Of a DNA stretch of 7,380 nucleotides, positions 1 to 5,383 are shown piece by piece; position 1 is the first letter of the stretch; each line of letters opens with the position of its first letter. The stretch comes from Clostridia bacterium (GTDB lineage: Bacteria; Bacillota; Clostridia; Oscillospirales; CAG-272), in contig JAFTMF010000198.1 of the NCBI GenBank assembly GCA_017452565.1, forward strand, positions 1 through 7,380, read 5' to 3'. The notes beneath the pieces were generated by a model that was given only the letters and a program-made list of their open reading frames with translations, was not told the origin of the DNA and searched no databases. The position numbers and the translations under genes are program-made.

Positions 1-15
1 GGTTACTATGCGGGG

Positions 16-36
16 TGCAGGGGAGGAGACCCTGCA
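16..36. repeat. GC-rich palindrome after the CHR gene (TGCAGGG/CCCTGCA)
   Basis: A perfect 7-bp inverted repeat, TGCAGGG at 16-22 and CCCTGCA at 30-36, encloses a 7-nt loop. It begins 5 nt beyond the stop codon of the leftward CHR gene. The T run lies before the stem in the direction of that transcript, so it is not a textbook terminator, although the hairpin could protect or process the 3' end. The same arms recur at 4162-4182, also right after a stop codon, which suggests a dispersed palindrome family (inference). Confidence 0.55.
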
Positions 37-41
37 AAAAG

Positions 42-593
42 TTATTTCTTCCTGACAAATCCGATCACAACGCCGAGGATGGCGGCTGCGAGGATCACAA
101 GGATGACGCTCAGATCAAAGAAGTACACCAACACGAAGGCGGCGATCATCAGCAAGATGGAAAGGACGCTCTTGGTCTTGACCACCTTCCCCGACAGATC
201 CAGCACCACGTCGCAGATCACGGCGGCAACGCCTGCCTGCATTCCCTTCAGCACCGCCTGTACCAAGGGGCTGTCCCGAAAAATGCCGTAGCACAGCGAG
301 ATGATCGAAAGCGTGGTCACGGGAGGAATCACCGTTCCCAGCACCGATGCGATCACGCCAAGGATTCCCTCCAAGCGGTAGCCGGTGAGGATGGCGGCAT
401 TCACGGCAATCGCTCCCGGGGAGGACTGGGCCAGAGCGGTGAGATCCAGCATCTCTTCTTCGGTGAGCCAGCCGAATTCGTCCACGTACTTCTTCTTCAT
501 CAGCGACACGATGACGAATCCACCTCCGAAGGTGAAGGCGCTGATGTACAGCATCGTGTAAAACATCCGCCAGAGGCGGGAGAGCCGACTCAT
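42..593 (-). CDS. Chromate transporter (CHR) family protein, half-size
   Basis: This 183-residue membrane protein belongs to the CHR (chromate ion transporter) family, whose members move chromate or other oxyanions across the inner membrane. The typical signatures are present: FTFGGG near residues 20-25, a conserved Trp at 42 followed by an acidic helix, and SPGAIAVN at 58-65, then four or five hydrophobic segments to the end. Full-length ChrA proteins have two such halves of about 180-200 residues; many Bacillota encode the halves as two adjacent genes. Only one half is visible here, and a partner could only lie beyond the left edge. The start ATG overlaps the stop of the upstream gene (ATGA, 590-593) and lacks a strong ribosome binding site, so translation is probably coupled. 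The substrate cannot be told from the sequence; chromate resistance is not implied. Confidence 0.88.
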   Translation of the reverse strand: MSRLSRLWRMFYTMLYISAFTFGGGFVIVSLMKKKYVDEFGWLTEEEMLDLTALAQSSPGAIAVNAAILTGYRLEGILGVIASVLGTVIPPVTTLSIISLCYGIFRDSPLVQAVLKGMQAGVAAVICDVVLDLSGKVVKTKSVLSILLMIAAFVLVYFFDLSVILVILAAAILGVVIGFVRKK

Positions 594-1426
594 TGGAGAT
601 CGCCGTCTGTTTCGGGAGCTCTATTCTGCTCCTCTGCCTGCACGGTGGGATCGGCAGCAGCTTCGGGAGCTGCGCCCGCATTGCCGACCTCTGCAGGTGC
701 ATCCTCCCGACGGCCGAAGATGTCGGCATCGGCGGAAGCGTTATCTGCCTCTTCCTCCATACGCTGCTGGCGTGCGGCACGCACTACCTGCTCCAGCGCC
801 TTGCGGCAACGGACGTGATGAGAGGCCAGCACCTCCCGCAGCTTCTTCTGACGGGCGGTGGAAAGCATTCTGCCCTTGCAGAAGCGCTTCAGATAAGGAA
901 TCAGCTGATCGCAGGTGAGCACGTTCTCGGCGTAGAGATCGTCTACCGTCGCTTCGTCATCCGAGAGGATGACCAGATTCACCACGGGGCAGGAAAGTCC
1001 TGCGCGCACCAGCAGATTGTTCAGCACGGAAGTGTATTTTCTGCCTTCGTTAAAACGGTTAGGCACTTTCTTATAGCCCTTGCCCTGCCACAGCGTCCAA
1101 TCGCCGGTGGGAGGAGTCACAAAGTGTCCCTGCCGATCGTCTACCGTCAGCACCAGCAAACCGCCGCCGCCAATGATCAGCAAATCCGCACGGGGGGGAT
1201 ACTCCCGATCGTCTGCAAGGATGCAGGGATGGCGCAGAATCCGCCATTTGCCTCCGGGGAGATAGTGGCGCAAAAGGGCGCAGACGAAGCGGAGATCCCG
1301 TCCCTCGCCTGCATACAGCTTGGTAACTGCCATCATTCGGCGCAGCTCCATCAAGAGTATCACACAAAGAAGCAGCGCAACGGGAATGCAAATTCCCACT
1401 ACAATATACAGTATAGTCATATCCAT
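590..1426 (-). CDS. Membrane-anchored protein with degenerate NERD-like domain
   Basis: This is a 278-residue protein with one N-terminal membrane helix (about residues 5-27) followed by a basic stretch, placing the rest in the cytoplasm. Residues 40-140 follow the layout of the nuclease-related NERD domain: GE at 40-41, a central Asp (ADLLIIG, 80-86), a hydrophobic strand, a Gly turn near 100, a Trp at 110, an Asn at 123 and a helix with paired Leu. The usual E-x-K catalytic pair after the strand is replaced here by T94-V-D96, so nuclease activity is doubtful. The tail from about 222 is acidic and rich in Ala, Glu and Pro, and is probably disordered. The start at 1426 follows GGAGG by 4 nt; a second ATG at 1420 is 10 nt away and equally possible. 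The upstream in-frame ATG at 1468 has no ribosome site. The gene overlaps the downstream CHR gene. The NERD assignment rests on pattern only. Confidence 0.6.
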   Translation of the reverse strand: MDMTILYIVVGICIPVALLLCVILLMELRRMMAVTKLYAGEGRDLRFVCALLRHYLPGGKWRILRHPCILADDREYPPRADLLIIGGGGLLVLTVDDRQGHFVTPPTGDWTLWQGKGYKKVPNRFNEGRKYTSVLNNLLVRAGLSCPVVNLVILSDDEATVDDLYAENVLTCDQLIPYLKRFCKGRMLSTARQKKLREVLASHHVRCRKALEQVVRAARQQRMEEEADNASADADIFGRREDAPAEVGNAGAAPEAAADPTVQAEEQNRAPETDGDLQ

Positions 1427-1521
1427 AGTGCCTCCAATATGGCGCCGCCCACGGAAAGGGAAAACCATCCCCTCACATCCCCGTTTGGCCGCCGAAAATT
1501 GATTTTTCGTTCTTTTATTTT

Positions 1522-1550
1522 ATTATACTGCATTCTGATAGCTTTGTCAA
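1522..1550 (-). promoter_or_regulatory. Consensus sigma-A promoter for the NERD-like/CHR operon
   Basis: Read on the minus strand, TTGACA (1550-1545) and TATAAT (1527-1522) are separated by exactly 17 bp, a perfect match to the housekeeping consensus. Transcription would start near 1515, giving a leader of roughly 90 nt before the ATG at 1426. The -35 box is part of an 11-bp direct repeat whose second copy lies 15 bp upstream. Confidence 0.85.
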
Positions 1551-1568
1551 CTTCGTGTTTGTCAACTT
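1543..1568. repeat. 11-bp direct repeat at the leftward -35 box
   Basis: TTTGTCAACTT occurs at 1543-1553 and again at 1558-1568, a 15-bp period. The first copy contains the -35 box of the leftward promoter and the second lies just upstream of it. It could be a regulator site or a relic of promoter duplication; the second copy has no matching -10 at 17 bp. Confidence 0.5.
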
Positions 1569-1603
1569 TTTTTGAATTTTTTATAAAATTCTTGAAAACC
1601 CTA

Positions 1604-1632
1604 TTGACAATCATCTGATTGTGTGCTATAAT
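1604..1632 (+). promoter_or_regulatory. Rightward promoter P1, perfect extended -10 consensus
   Basis: TTGACA at 1604-1609, a 17-bp spacer, then TATAAT at 1627-1632 preceded by TG-C, which is the extended -10 motif. An AT-rich tract with A and T runs lies directly upstream and could act as an UP element. The predicted start is near 1639, about 117 nt before the ATG at 1756. This is among the strongest promoter sequences in the window and should drive the NfeD-fusion gene. Confidence 0.85.
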
Positions 1633-1686
1633 GAGATCAACACAAGGCGATTTTCCAAGAATGTATCGAGCAACCGCAAAATTCCC

Positions 1687-1715
1687 TTGCAATCTCTCTC
1701 GCAATGTGGTACAAT
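1687..1715 (+). promoter_or_regulatory. Rightward promoter P2, extended -10
   Basis: TTGCAA at 1687-1692 and TACAAT at 1710-1715 are 17 bp apart, with TG-G just before the -10 box. Transcription would begin near 1722, about 34 nt before the ATG at 1756. The -10 box is contained in the left arm of the inverted repeat at 1708-1741, so this promoter may be the regulated one of the pair. Confidence 0.65.
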
Positions 1716-1741
1716 AGAGACAGAATCAATCCTATTGTACC
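1708..1741. repeat. Perfect 10-bp inverted repeat over the P2 -10 box and start site
   Basis: GGTACAATAG at 1708-1717 is exactly mirrored by CTATTGTACC at 1732-1741, with a 14-bp centre. The left arm includes the -10 box of P2, the predicted start falls in the centre, and the right arm ends 1 nt before the AAGGAGG ribosome site. It could be an operator for a dimeric repressor. In transcripts from P1 it could form a hairpin just before the ribosome site. Confidence 0.6.
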
Positions 1742-1755
1742 CAAGGAGGTCCACC

Positions 1756-3081
1756 ATGAACCGACCCAATCCTTCCGAGGAGCGCCGCACACCCTCTCCC
1801 GAGGCAGCCCCTGCTGAGCCTGCAGCGGCTCCCACTCCTCCCACTGCCGAGAACGTCCATAGCGCCGTTTCGGACGGCGATCCTGCTCCCGCGGCTGTTC
1901 CGACGCCGCCGAATGCGCCCCCTGCCGCCGAGGGAAGCGACGAAGCCCCCGCCTCCAAAGCGGACGGCAAGCGAAAAGCCAAAAAGATCCTCTTGTCGCT
2001 GGTCATTGCGCTGGGCATTCTGCTTCTCTTGAACCTGATTCCCTTTGATCGGCTGGCCGATGCCGCCATCGAGGAAATCCCCGAGGAAACCCAGCCGGTA
2101 GTGACCTATCCTGCAGAAAACTTCCACACTCCCGATTACGACGAGGACGTGATGCAGGATGAGATCTATCTCAAGTACAATCGCCTGCTCACCTTTGCAC
2201 GAGACGGCGAAGCCTTCTCGGTAACCGCCGACACCGCTCACGGATACGGCCCTGTGTGCAATCTCTTCCAAGACTATATGGAAACGCTGATGGCAGGCGA
2301 CACCGAGGCTTGCAACAAGCTGTTCACCGACGAATATCTGGAGAAAAAGGGAAAATTCAACTTCGCGCCCCAAAAGGTTTACGATATGCGGGTAGAGGTG
2401 GTCCGCTCCGAGGTACTCACCGATGGAGACGCCAAGGGCGAGTACAAGGGCTACACCGTCTCCTACTGCGAAGTTTCCTATAAGCTCCGTCAGAACAACG
2501 GCACCCTGCGACGGGACTTTTACCGCGAGGGTGACACCCTTCCCCAAATTTTTGAAGTTCTGGAAAAGGACGGCGTGGCGCAGATCAATCAGATCCGCTC
2601 TATCCGCTCCGGCTCCGATACTACTCCGACCCAAACGAAAGGAGGTCAAATGATAATGTACGTAGTTTGGATCGTCGCAATTGTGCTTGCTGTGATTTTA
2701 GAAGCACAAACCGCCGCTCTTACCGCCATCTGGTTCGTTCCCGGTGCTGTGGTGAGTCTGATTCTTGCCCTGTGCAACGTCTCTTGGCAGATTCAGGTAC
2801 TGGTCTTCGCGCTGCTCTCTCTGGTGATGCTGCTCTTCGGTTTGCTGTTCGTGAGAAAGCGGATCAAGAAGATGCCCCACATCCCTACCAATTCCGACCG
2901 TATCATCGGTATGGAAGGCAAGGTCACCGAAGAGATCAATGACGACGCCCCCACCGGCGAGGTGAAGGTAGACGGCAAGCGCTGGACTGCCCGCTCCGCT
3001 GACGGCTCGGTCATCCCCGTTGGCGAGATGGTTACCATCCTTCGCATTGAAGGCGTGAAAGTCATCGTTGAGAGAAGATAA
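1756..3081 (+). CDS. Fusion: membrane NTF2-like protein + NfeD family protein
   Basis: This is a 441-residue product started by ATG 6 nt after AAGGAGG. Residues 1-75 are Pro/Ala-rich and probably disordered; a basic patch (KRKAKK) precedes a membrane helix at about 77-95. Residues 96-298 should be outside the cell, and 165-285 have the helix-then-strands look of an NTF2-like fold (tentative). From residue 299 the protein is a complete NfeD of the short type: three hydrophobic helices (about 302-318, 322-342, 345-366), a basic stop (RKRIKK), then a small OB-fold domain (382-441) with the G-K-V...G-E-V...W-T-A...G pattern. NfeD proteins act with SPFH/stomatin proteins, one of which is encoded next. 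The NfeD half keeps its own ribosome site and ATG at 2650, so the long chain, a free 143-residue NfeD, or both may be made. Predicted topology (N inside, C inside) fits either case. Confidence 0.8.
   Translation: MNRPNPSEERRTPSPEAAPAEPAAAPTPPTAENVHSAVSDGDPAPAAVPTPPNAPPAAEGSDEAPASKADGKRKAKKILLSLVIALGILLLLNLIPFDRLADAAIEEIPEETQPVVTYPAENFHTPDYDEDVMQDEIYLKYNRLLTFARDGEAFSVTADTAHGYGPVCNLFQDYMETLMAGDTEACNKLFTDEYLEKKGKFNFAPQKVYDMRVEVVRSEVLTDGDAKGEYKGYTVSYCEVSYKLRQNNGTLRRDFYREGDTLPQIFEVLEKDGVAQINQIRSIRSGSDTTPTQTKGGQMIMYVVWIVAIVLAVILEAQTAALTAIWFVPGAVVSLILALCNVSWQIQVLVFALLSLVMLLFGLLFVRKRIKKMPHIPTNSDRIIGMEGKVTEEINDDAPTGEVKVDGKRWTARSADGSVIPVGEMVTILRIEGVKVIVERR
2640..2658 (+). promoter_or_regulatory. Internal ribosome binding site and starts for a free NfeD (2650..3081)
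   Basis: AGGAGG at 2640-2645 stands 4 nt before ATG 2650 and 10 nt before a second ATG at 2656, exactly where the NfeD homology begins. In the long frame the ribosome site is read as Lys-Gly-Gly-Gln, with no stop codon between the two parts. The sequence ATGA at 2650-2653 resembles the usual stop-start overlap of coupled genes, except that the TGA is in another frame. A separate 143-residue NfeD from 2650 is therefore likely to be translated. Confidence 0.7.
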
Positions 3082-3103
3082 CCACGCCCCTCCTTCTCAA
3101 TTT

Positions 3104-3181
3104 GCCCGACAGTTCGGGCGCACAACCTTTGTTCATTGAGGGAGTCTCCCTCAGAATATTTTGACTTCGGGATACTCCCGA
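3104..3181 (+). promoter_or_regulatory. Three consecutive hairpins between NfeD and SPFH genes
   Basis: The 113-nt gap holds three short perfect hairpins in a row: GCCCGA/TCGGGC (3104-3119, loop 4), TGAGGGA/TCCCTCA (3137-3153, loop 3) and TCGGGA/TCCCGA (3167-3181, loop 3). The second is followed by a weak T-rich stretch (AATATTTT) and might attenuate transcription. The third ends 1 nt before the AAAGGA ribosome site of the SPFH gene. Possible roles are partial termination, RNA processing or stabilisation of the SPFH part of the message. Confidence 0.5.
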
Positions 3182-3194
3182 GAAAGGACAATTT

Positions 3195-4160
3195 ATGAAA
3201 TTCATCCCTATGATTCTTGCCGACTCCGGCATGAACCCCGCCGTGATTGCAATCGTTGCAATTGTTGCAATCCTGCTCGTCGTTGCAATCGCCAACGTGA
3301 AGATCGTTCCTCAGGGTAACGCTACCGTTATCGAGTGGCTGGGCCGCTATCAGACCACTTGGGGCACCGGTATGCACTGGAAGGTTCCCTTCTTCCAGCG
3401 CATTGCGAAAAACGTAGTGCTGATGGAACAGGTTGCCGACTTCCCTCCCCAGCCCGTTATCACCAAGGATAACGTAAAGATGCAGATCGACACCGTTGTC
3501 TTCTATCAGATCACCGACTGCAAGCTCTACGCTTACGGCCACGCAAACCCTATGGCAGCCATTGAAAACCTCACCGCTACCACCCTGCGTAACCTGATCG
3601 GTGAGTTGGAACTGGACGCTACCCTCACCTCCCGTGACGTAGTCAACGTAAAGATGCGCTCCATTCTGGACGAAGCTACCGACCCTTGGGGTATCAAGGT
3701 TACCCGTGTGGAACTCAAGAACATTATGCCTCCTCGTGAAATCCAGGACGCTATGGAAAAGCAGATGAAGGCAGAGCGCGAACGCCGTGAGGCAATTCTC
3801 AAGGCAGAGGGCGAAAAGAAGTCCGCCATCCTGATTGCCGAAGGTCAGAAGGAATCCAAGATTCTTGCCGCAGAAGCCGACAAACAAGCAAAGATTCTGG
3901 CTGCCGAGGCTGAAAAGCAGGCCAAGATCGCAGCTGCAGAAGGTGAAGCTGAAGCAATCCTGAAGGTTCAGACCGCTACCGCCGAGGGTATCCGAATGAT
4001 CAACGATTCCGCTCCCACCCAGCAGGTGCTGACGATCAAATCTCTGGAGGCAATGGAAAAGGTTGCCAACGGTCAGGCGACCAAGATCATTATCCCCAGC
4101 AATCTCCAGGGTCTGGCAGGCCTGACTACCACCGCATCCGAGCTGTTCAAGGCTGAGTAA
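3195..4160 (+). CDS. SPFH/Band 7 (stomatin/QmcA-like) membrane protein
   Basis: This 321-residue protein has an N-terminal membrane helix (about 14-36) followed directly by an SPFH/Band 7/PHB domain (about 35-190). Typical patterns are VPQGNATVIEWLGRY (38-52), the GTGMHWKVPFF motif (57-67), DFPPQ (82-86), the TKDNV strand (90-94) and the IMPPREIQDAME helix start (177-188). Residues 201-255 form a long charged helix of five 11-residue repeats of the type I-L-x-A-E-x-x-K-x-x-K, as expected for the cage or scaffold helix of stomatins. Such proteins assemble into large rings that organise membrane microdomains, and NfeD is their frequent genomic partner, here immediately upstream. The ATG lies 6 nt after AAAGGA. 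Codon choice is richer in GCT, GTT and ACC than in the neighbours, suggesting high expression (inference). A closer role, such as protease control, cannot be read from sequence. Confidence 0.93.
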   Translation: MKFIPMILADSGMNPAVIAIVAIVAILLVVAIANVKIVPQGNATVIEWLGRYQTTWGTGMHWKVPFFQRIAKNVVLMEQVADFPPQPVITKDNVKMQIDTVVFYQITDCKLYAYGHANPMAAIENLTATTLRNLIGELELDATLTSRDVVNVKMRSILDEATDPWGIKVTRVELKNIMPPREIQDAMEKQMKAERERREAILKAEGEKKSAILIAEGQKESKILAAEADKQAKILAAEAEKQAKIAAAEGEAEAILKVQTATAEGIRMINDSAPTQQVLTIKSLEAMEKVANGQATKIIIPSNLQGLAGLTTTASELFKAE

Positions 4161-4161
4161 C

Positions 4162-4182
4162 GTGCAGGGCTCTACCCTGCAC
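4162..4182. repeat. GC-rich palindrome after the SPFH gene (GTGCAGGG/CCCTGCAC)
   Basis: GTGCAGGG at 4162-4169 and CCCTGCAC at 4175-4182 form a perfect 8-bp stem with a 5-nt loop, starting 2 nt after the SPFH stop codon. Arms and position match the palindrome at 16-36, so both may belong to one dispersed family. No T run follows, so termination is more likely at the hairpin just downstream. Confidence 0.55.
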
Positions 4183-4201
4183 CTCCAAGAACTTTATAAA
4201 A

Positions 4202-4240
4202 GCGGGGAGAATGGGCGTGCCCATTCTCCCCGCGTTCTGT
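4202..4240 (+). terminator. 15-bp perfect hairpin, likely terminator of the SPFH operon
   Basis: GCGGGGAGAATGGGC at 4202-4216 pairs perfectly with 4219-4233 around a minimal loop, followed by GTTCTGTTT. The T tract is imperfect on the plus strand. On the opposite strand the stem is followed by CTTTTATAA-like sequence, so it might stop transcription both ways. It separates the SPFH gene from the small-gene cluster. Confidence 0.65.
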
Positions 4241-4288
4241 TTACAAAACGATTATGCAACGCACTTGCCCTGCAGGAGGTTTTCGAAA

Positions 4289-4492
4289 ATGAAACTTAAA
4301 ATCGCATACGGATGTTTTTATATCTTTTTGGTACTGGTTATCATAGGCGGAGCTTTCGGTCTAATATATGAGTTACTTTGGGATAGATCATTCATTCCCG
4401 ACGCACTGTTCAATACCATATTCTACAGCCAATTTATAATCATTCCGGGATTATTGTTCACGGGGTTTTTGATTAACAAGTGGAAAAAATAA
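4289..4492 (+). CDS. Small two-helix membrane protein, unknown function
   Basis: This is a 67-residue protein not recognised as a named family. It consists almost wholly of two membrane helices (about 7-29 and 40-62) joined by a short polar turn (WDRS) and ending in a basic KWKK tail. The start at 4289 is 9 nt after AGGAGG (4274-4279); an earlier in-frame ATG at 4211 lies inside the terminator hairpin and has no ribosome site. By hand count it is about 35% G+C (71 of 204), clearly lower than the adjoining SPFH and downstream genes, and uses ATA and TTA codons. That could reflect recent acquisition or simply the hydrophobic composition. It is the first of five closely spaced same-strand genes. 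Confidence 0.75.
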   Translation: MKLKIAYGCFYIFLVLVIIGGAFGLIYELLWDRSFIPDALFNTIFYSQFIIIPGLLFTGFLINKWKK

Positions 4493-4555
4493 TACCATTT
4501 AAGGCATCATCCCCCACCAAGGAAACAGCCAAGGAAAATAGAGGAGTGCCCGATT

Positions 4556-5116
4556 ATGAACGAATATATTCTCGCATTCGAAGCCAAGGAATACGCCGAG
4601 TGGTTTTCATGGATGTACGTGATTGCCATTGTGGTAGGCTTGATCGCCATCGGATTCATCAGAGCCATTCTGCAAGCCGTTAAAAAGGACGGCTTTGGTA
4701 TATTCCGCAAAGAAAAACTGCTGATTATCCCCCTGCTCTTCGCCATCGTGTTCTCCTATGCCACCGTCATCATCGCTTACGAAGGCGGAAACGGTGTGAT
4801 CGACGGGCATTCGCTATATAATCGCTACAAAAATGGAGAGTGCGACTACGTGGAGGGCTACGTCACCGATTTTCATCCCATGCCCGACGATTTACACGAT
4901 AGCGAGCACTTCAAGGTAAACGGCATCCTCTTTTCTTACGGTGCCGACAACAGCGAATACTATTACAGCACCTGCCAAAAAGACGGCGGCATATTAAAGG
5001 AAGGATCGTACGTCCGTCTCTGGTATACCAACGTAGACATCGGAGGCGAATATCCTATGAGCTACATTATGCGGATCGAAATCAAGCGGTCATCGCTTTC
5101 ATCGACGCAAAACTGA
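4556..5116 (+). CDS. Membrane protein with external C-terminal domain, unknown function
   Basis: This is a 186-residue protein with two membrane helices (about 18-40 and 55-74) and a C-terminal domain (about 78-186) predicted to be outside the cytoplasm. The latter has a beta-rich pattern: VEGYVTDFHPMP (99-110), a FKVNGILFSY strand (119-128), a GG-x-LKEG turn (144-150) and VRLWYTN (153-159). This arrangement is seen in widespread uncharacterised bacterial proteins with a small beta-barrel-like domain, but I cannot attach a function. The start lies 9 nt after AGGAG (4542-4546). It follows the 67-residue gene by 63 bp and precedes the zinc-ribbon gene by 17 bp, suggesting one transcript. Confidence 0.8.
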   Translation: MNEYILAFEAKEYAEWFSWMYVIAIVVGLIAIGFIRAILQAVKKDGFGIFRKEKLLIIPLLFAIVFSYATVIIAYEGGNGVIDGHSLYNRYKNGECDYVEGYVTDFHPMPDDLHDSEHFKVNGILFSYGADNSEYYYSTCQKDGGILKEGSYVRLWYTNVDIGGEYPMSYIMRIEIKRSSLSSTQN

Positions 5117-5133
5117 AAGATTGGAGTCAAATA

Positions 5134-5361
5134 ATGAAAAACACCAAAACCTGCCCCAAATGTGATTGCACTTCCATCGTGCGGATCGACGGCTACACCG
5201 GTTCTTACGGCGCCGGAAATAATATCCCGGTCGGTGCAACCATTTTCTCGTCAATCAACGTCAACCGCTACATCTGCTGTCGATGCGGCTATTCCGAAGA
5301 ATGGATTGACCGCGAGGACCTTCCCAAGGTGGTCAACAGCAAGAAAGCAAAATCCATCTGA
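5134..5361 (+). CDS. Small zinc-ribbon protein
   Basis: This 75-residue soluble protein has two Cys-x-x-Cys knuckles, CPKC at 7-10 and CCRC at 48-51, expected to hold one zinc ion in a zinc-ribbon fold. Between them is a Gly-rich loop (GSYGAGNN, 23-30) and a hydrophobic strand; after them an acidic GYSEEWID segment (52-59) and a basic tail. Similar small ribbon proteins of unknown role are common in Clostridia. The start is 7 nt after GGAG (5123-5126). It sits between membrane-protein genes with gaps of 17 and 22 bp, so it is probably co-translated with them and may be a cytoplasmic accessory. Nucleic-acid or protein binding are both possible. Confidence 0.85.
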   Translation: MKNTKTCPKCDCTSIVRIDGYTGSYGAGNNIPVGATIFSSINVNRYICCRCGYSEEWIDREDLPKVVNSKKAKSI

Positions 5362-5383
5362 TCGACTTTTTCAGGAGCGCACT

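Larger units (their letters stand above)
1427..1755. other. Divergent intergenic region with promoters, no gene seen
   Basis: This 329-bp gap separates the leftward NERD-like/CHR operon from the rightward NfeD-fusion operon. It holds one leftward promoter (1522-1550), two rightward promoters (1604-1632 and 1687-1715), an 11-bp direct repeat (1543-1553 and 1558-1568), an AT-rich tract (about 1566-1600) suitable as an UP element, and a 10-bp inverted repeat (1708-1741). No convincing reading frame lies within it. Confidence 0.75.

Noticed and set aside
16..41. Terminator for the leftward CHR gene
   Set aside because: The T run precedes the stem in the transcript direction and nothing T-rich follows, so it is listed only as a palindrome.
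15..818. 267-codon open frame on the plus strand
   Set aside because: The translation is His/Asp/Gln-rich shadow sequence opposite the CHR and NERD-like genes, which have family motifs and coupled starts.
1732..2649. 305-codon open frame on the minus strand
   Set aside because: It is fully antisense to the well-supported fusion gene, has no ribosome site, gives a low-complexity Gly/Arg/Val-rich product and matches no family I know.
3154..3194. Separate promoter for the SPFH gene (TTGACT near 3161)
   Set aside because: No -10 box occurs at a 16-18 bp distance; the spacing falls in the ribosome site.
2793..3887. 364-codon open frame on the minus strand
   Set aside because: It lies opposite the NfeD and SPFH coding regions, spans their spacer and has no start signals; it is a mirror of their codon bias.
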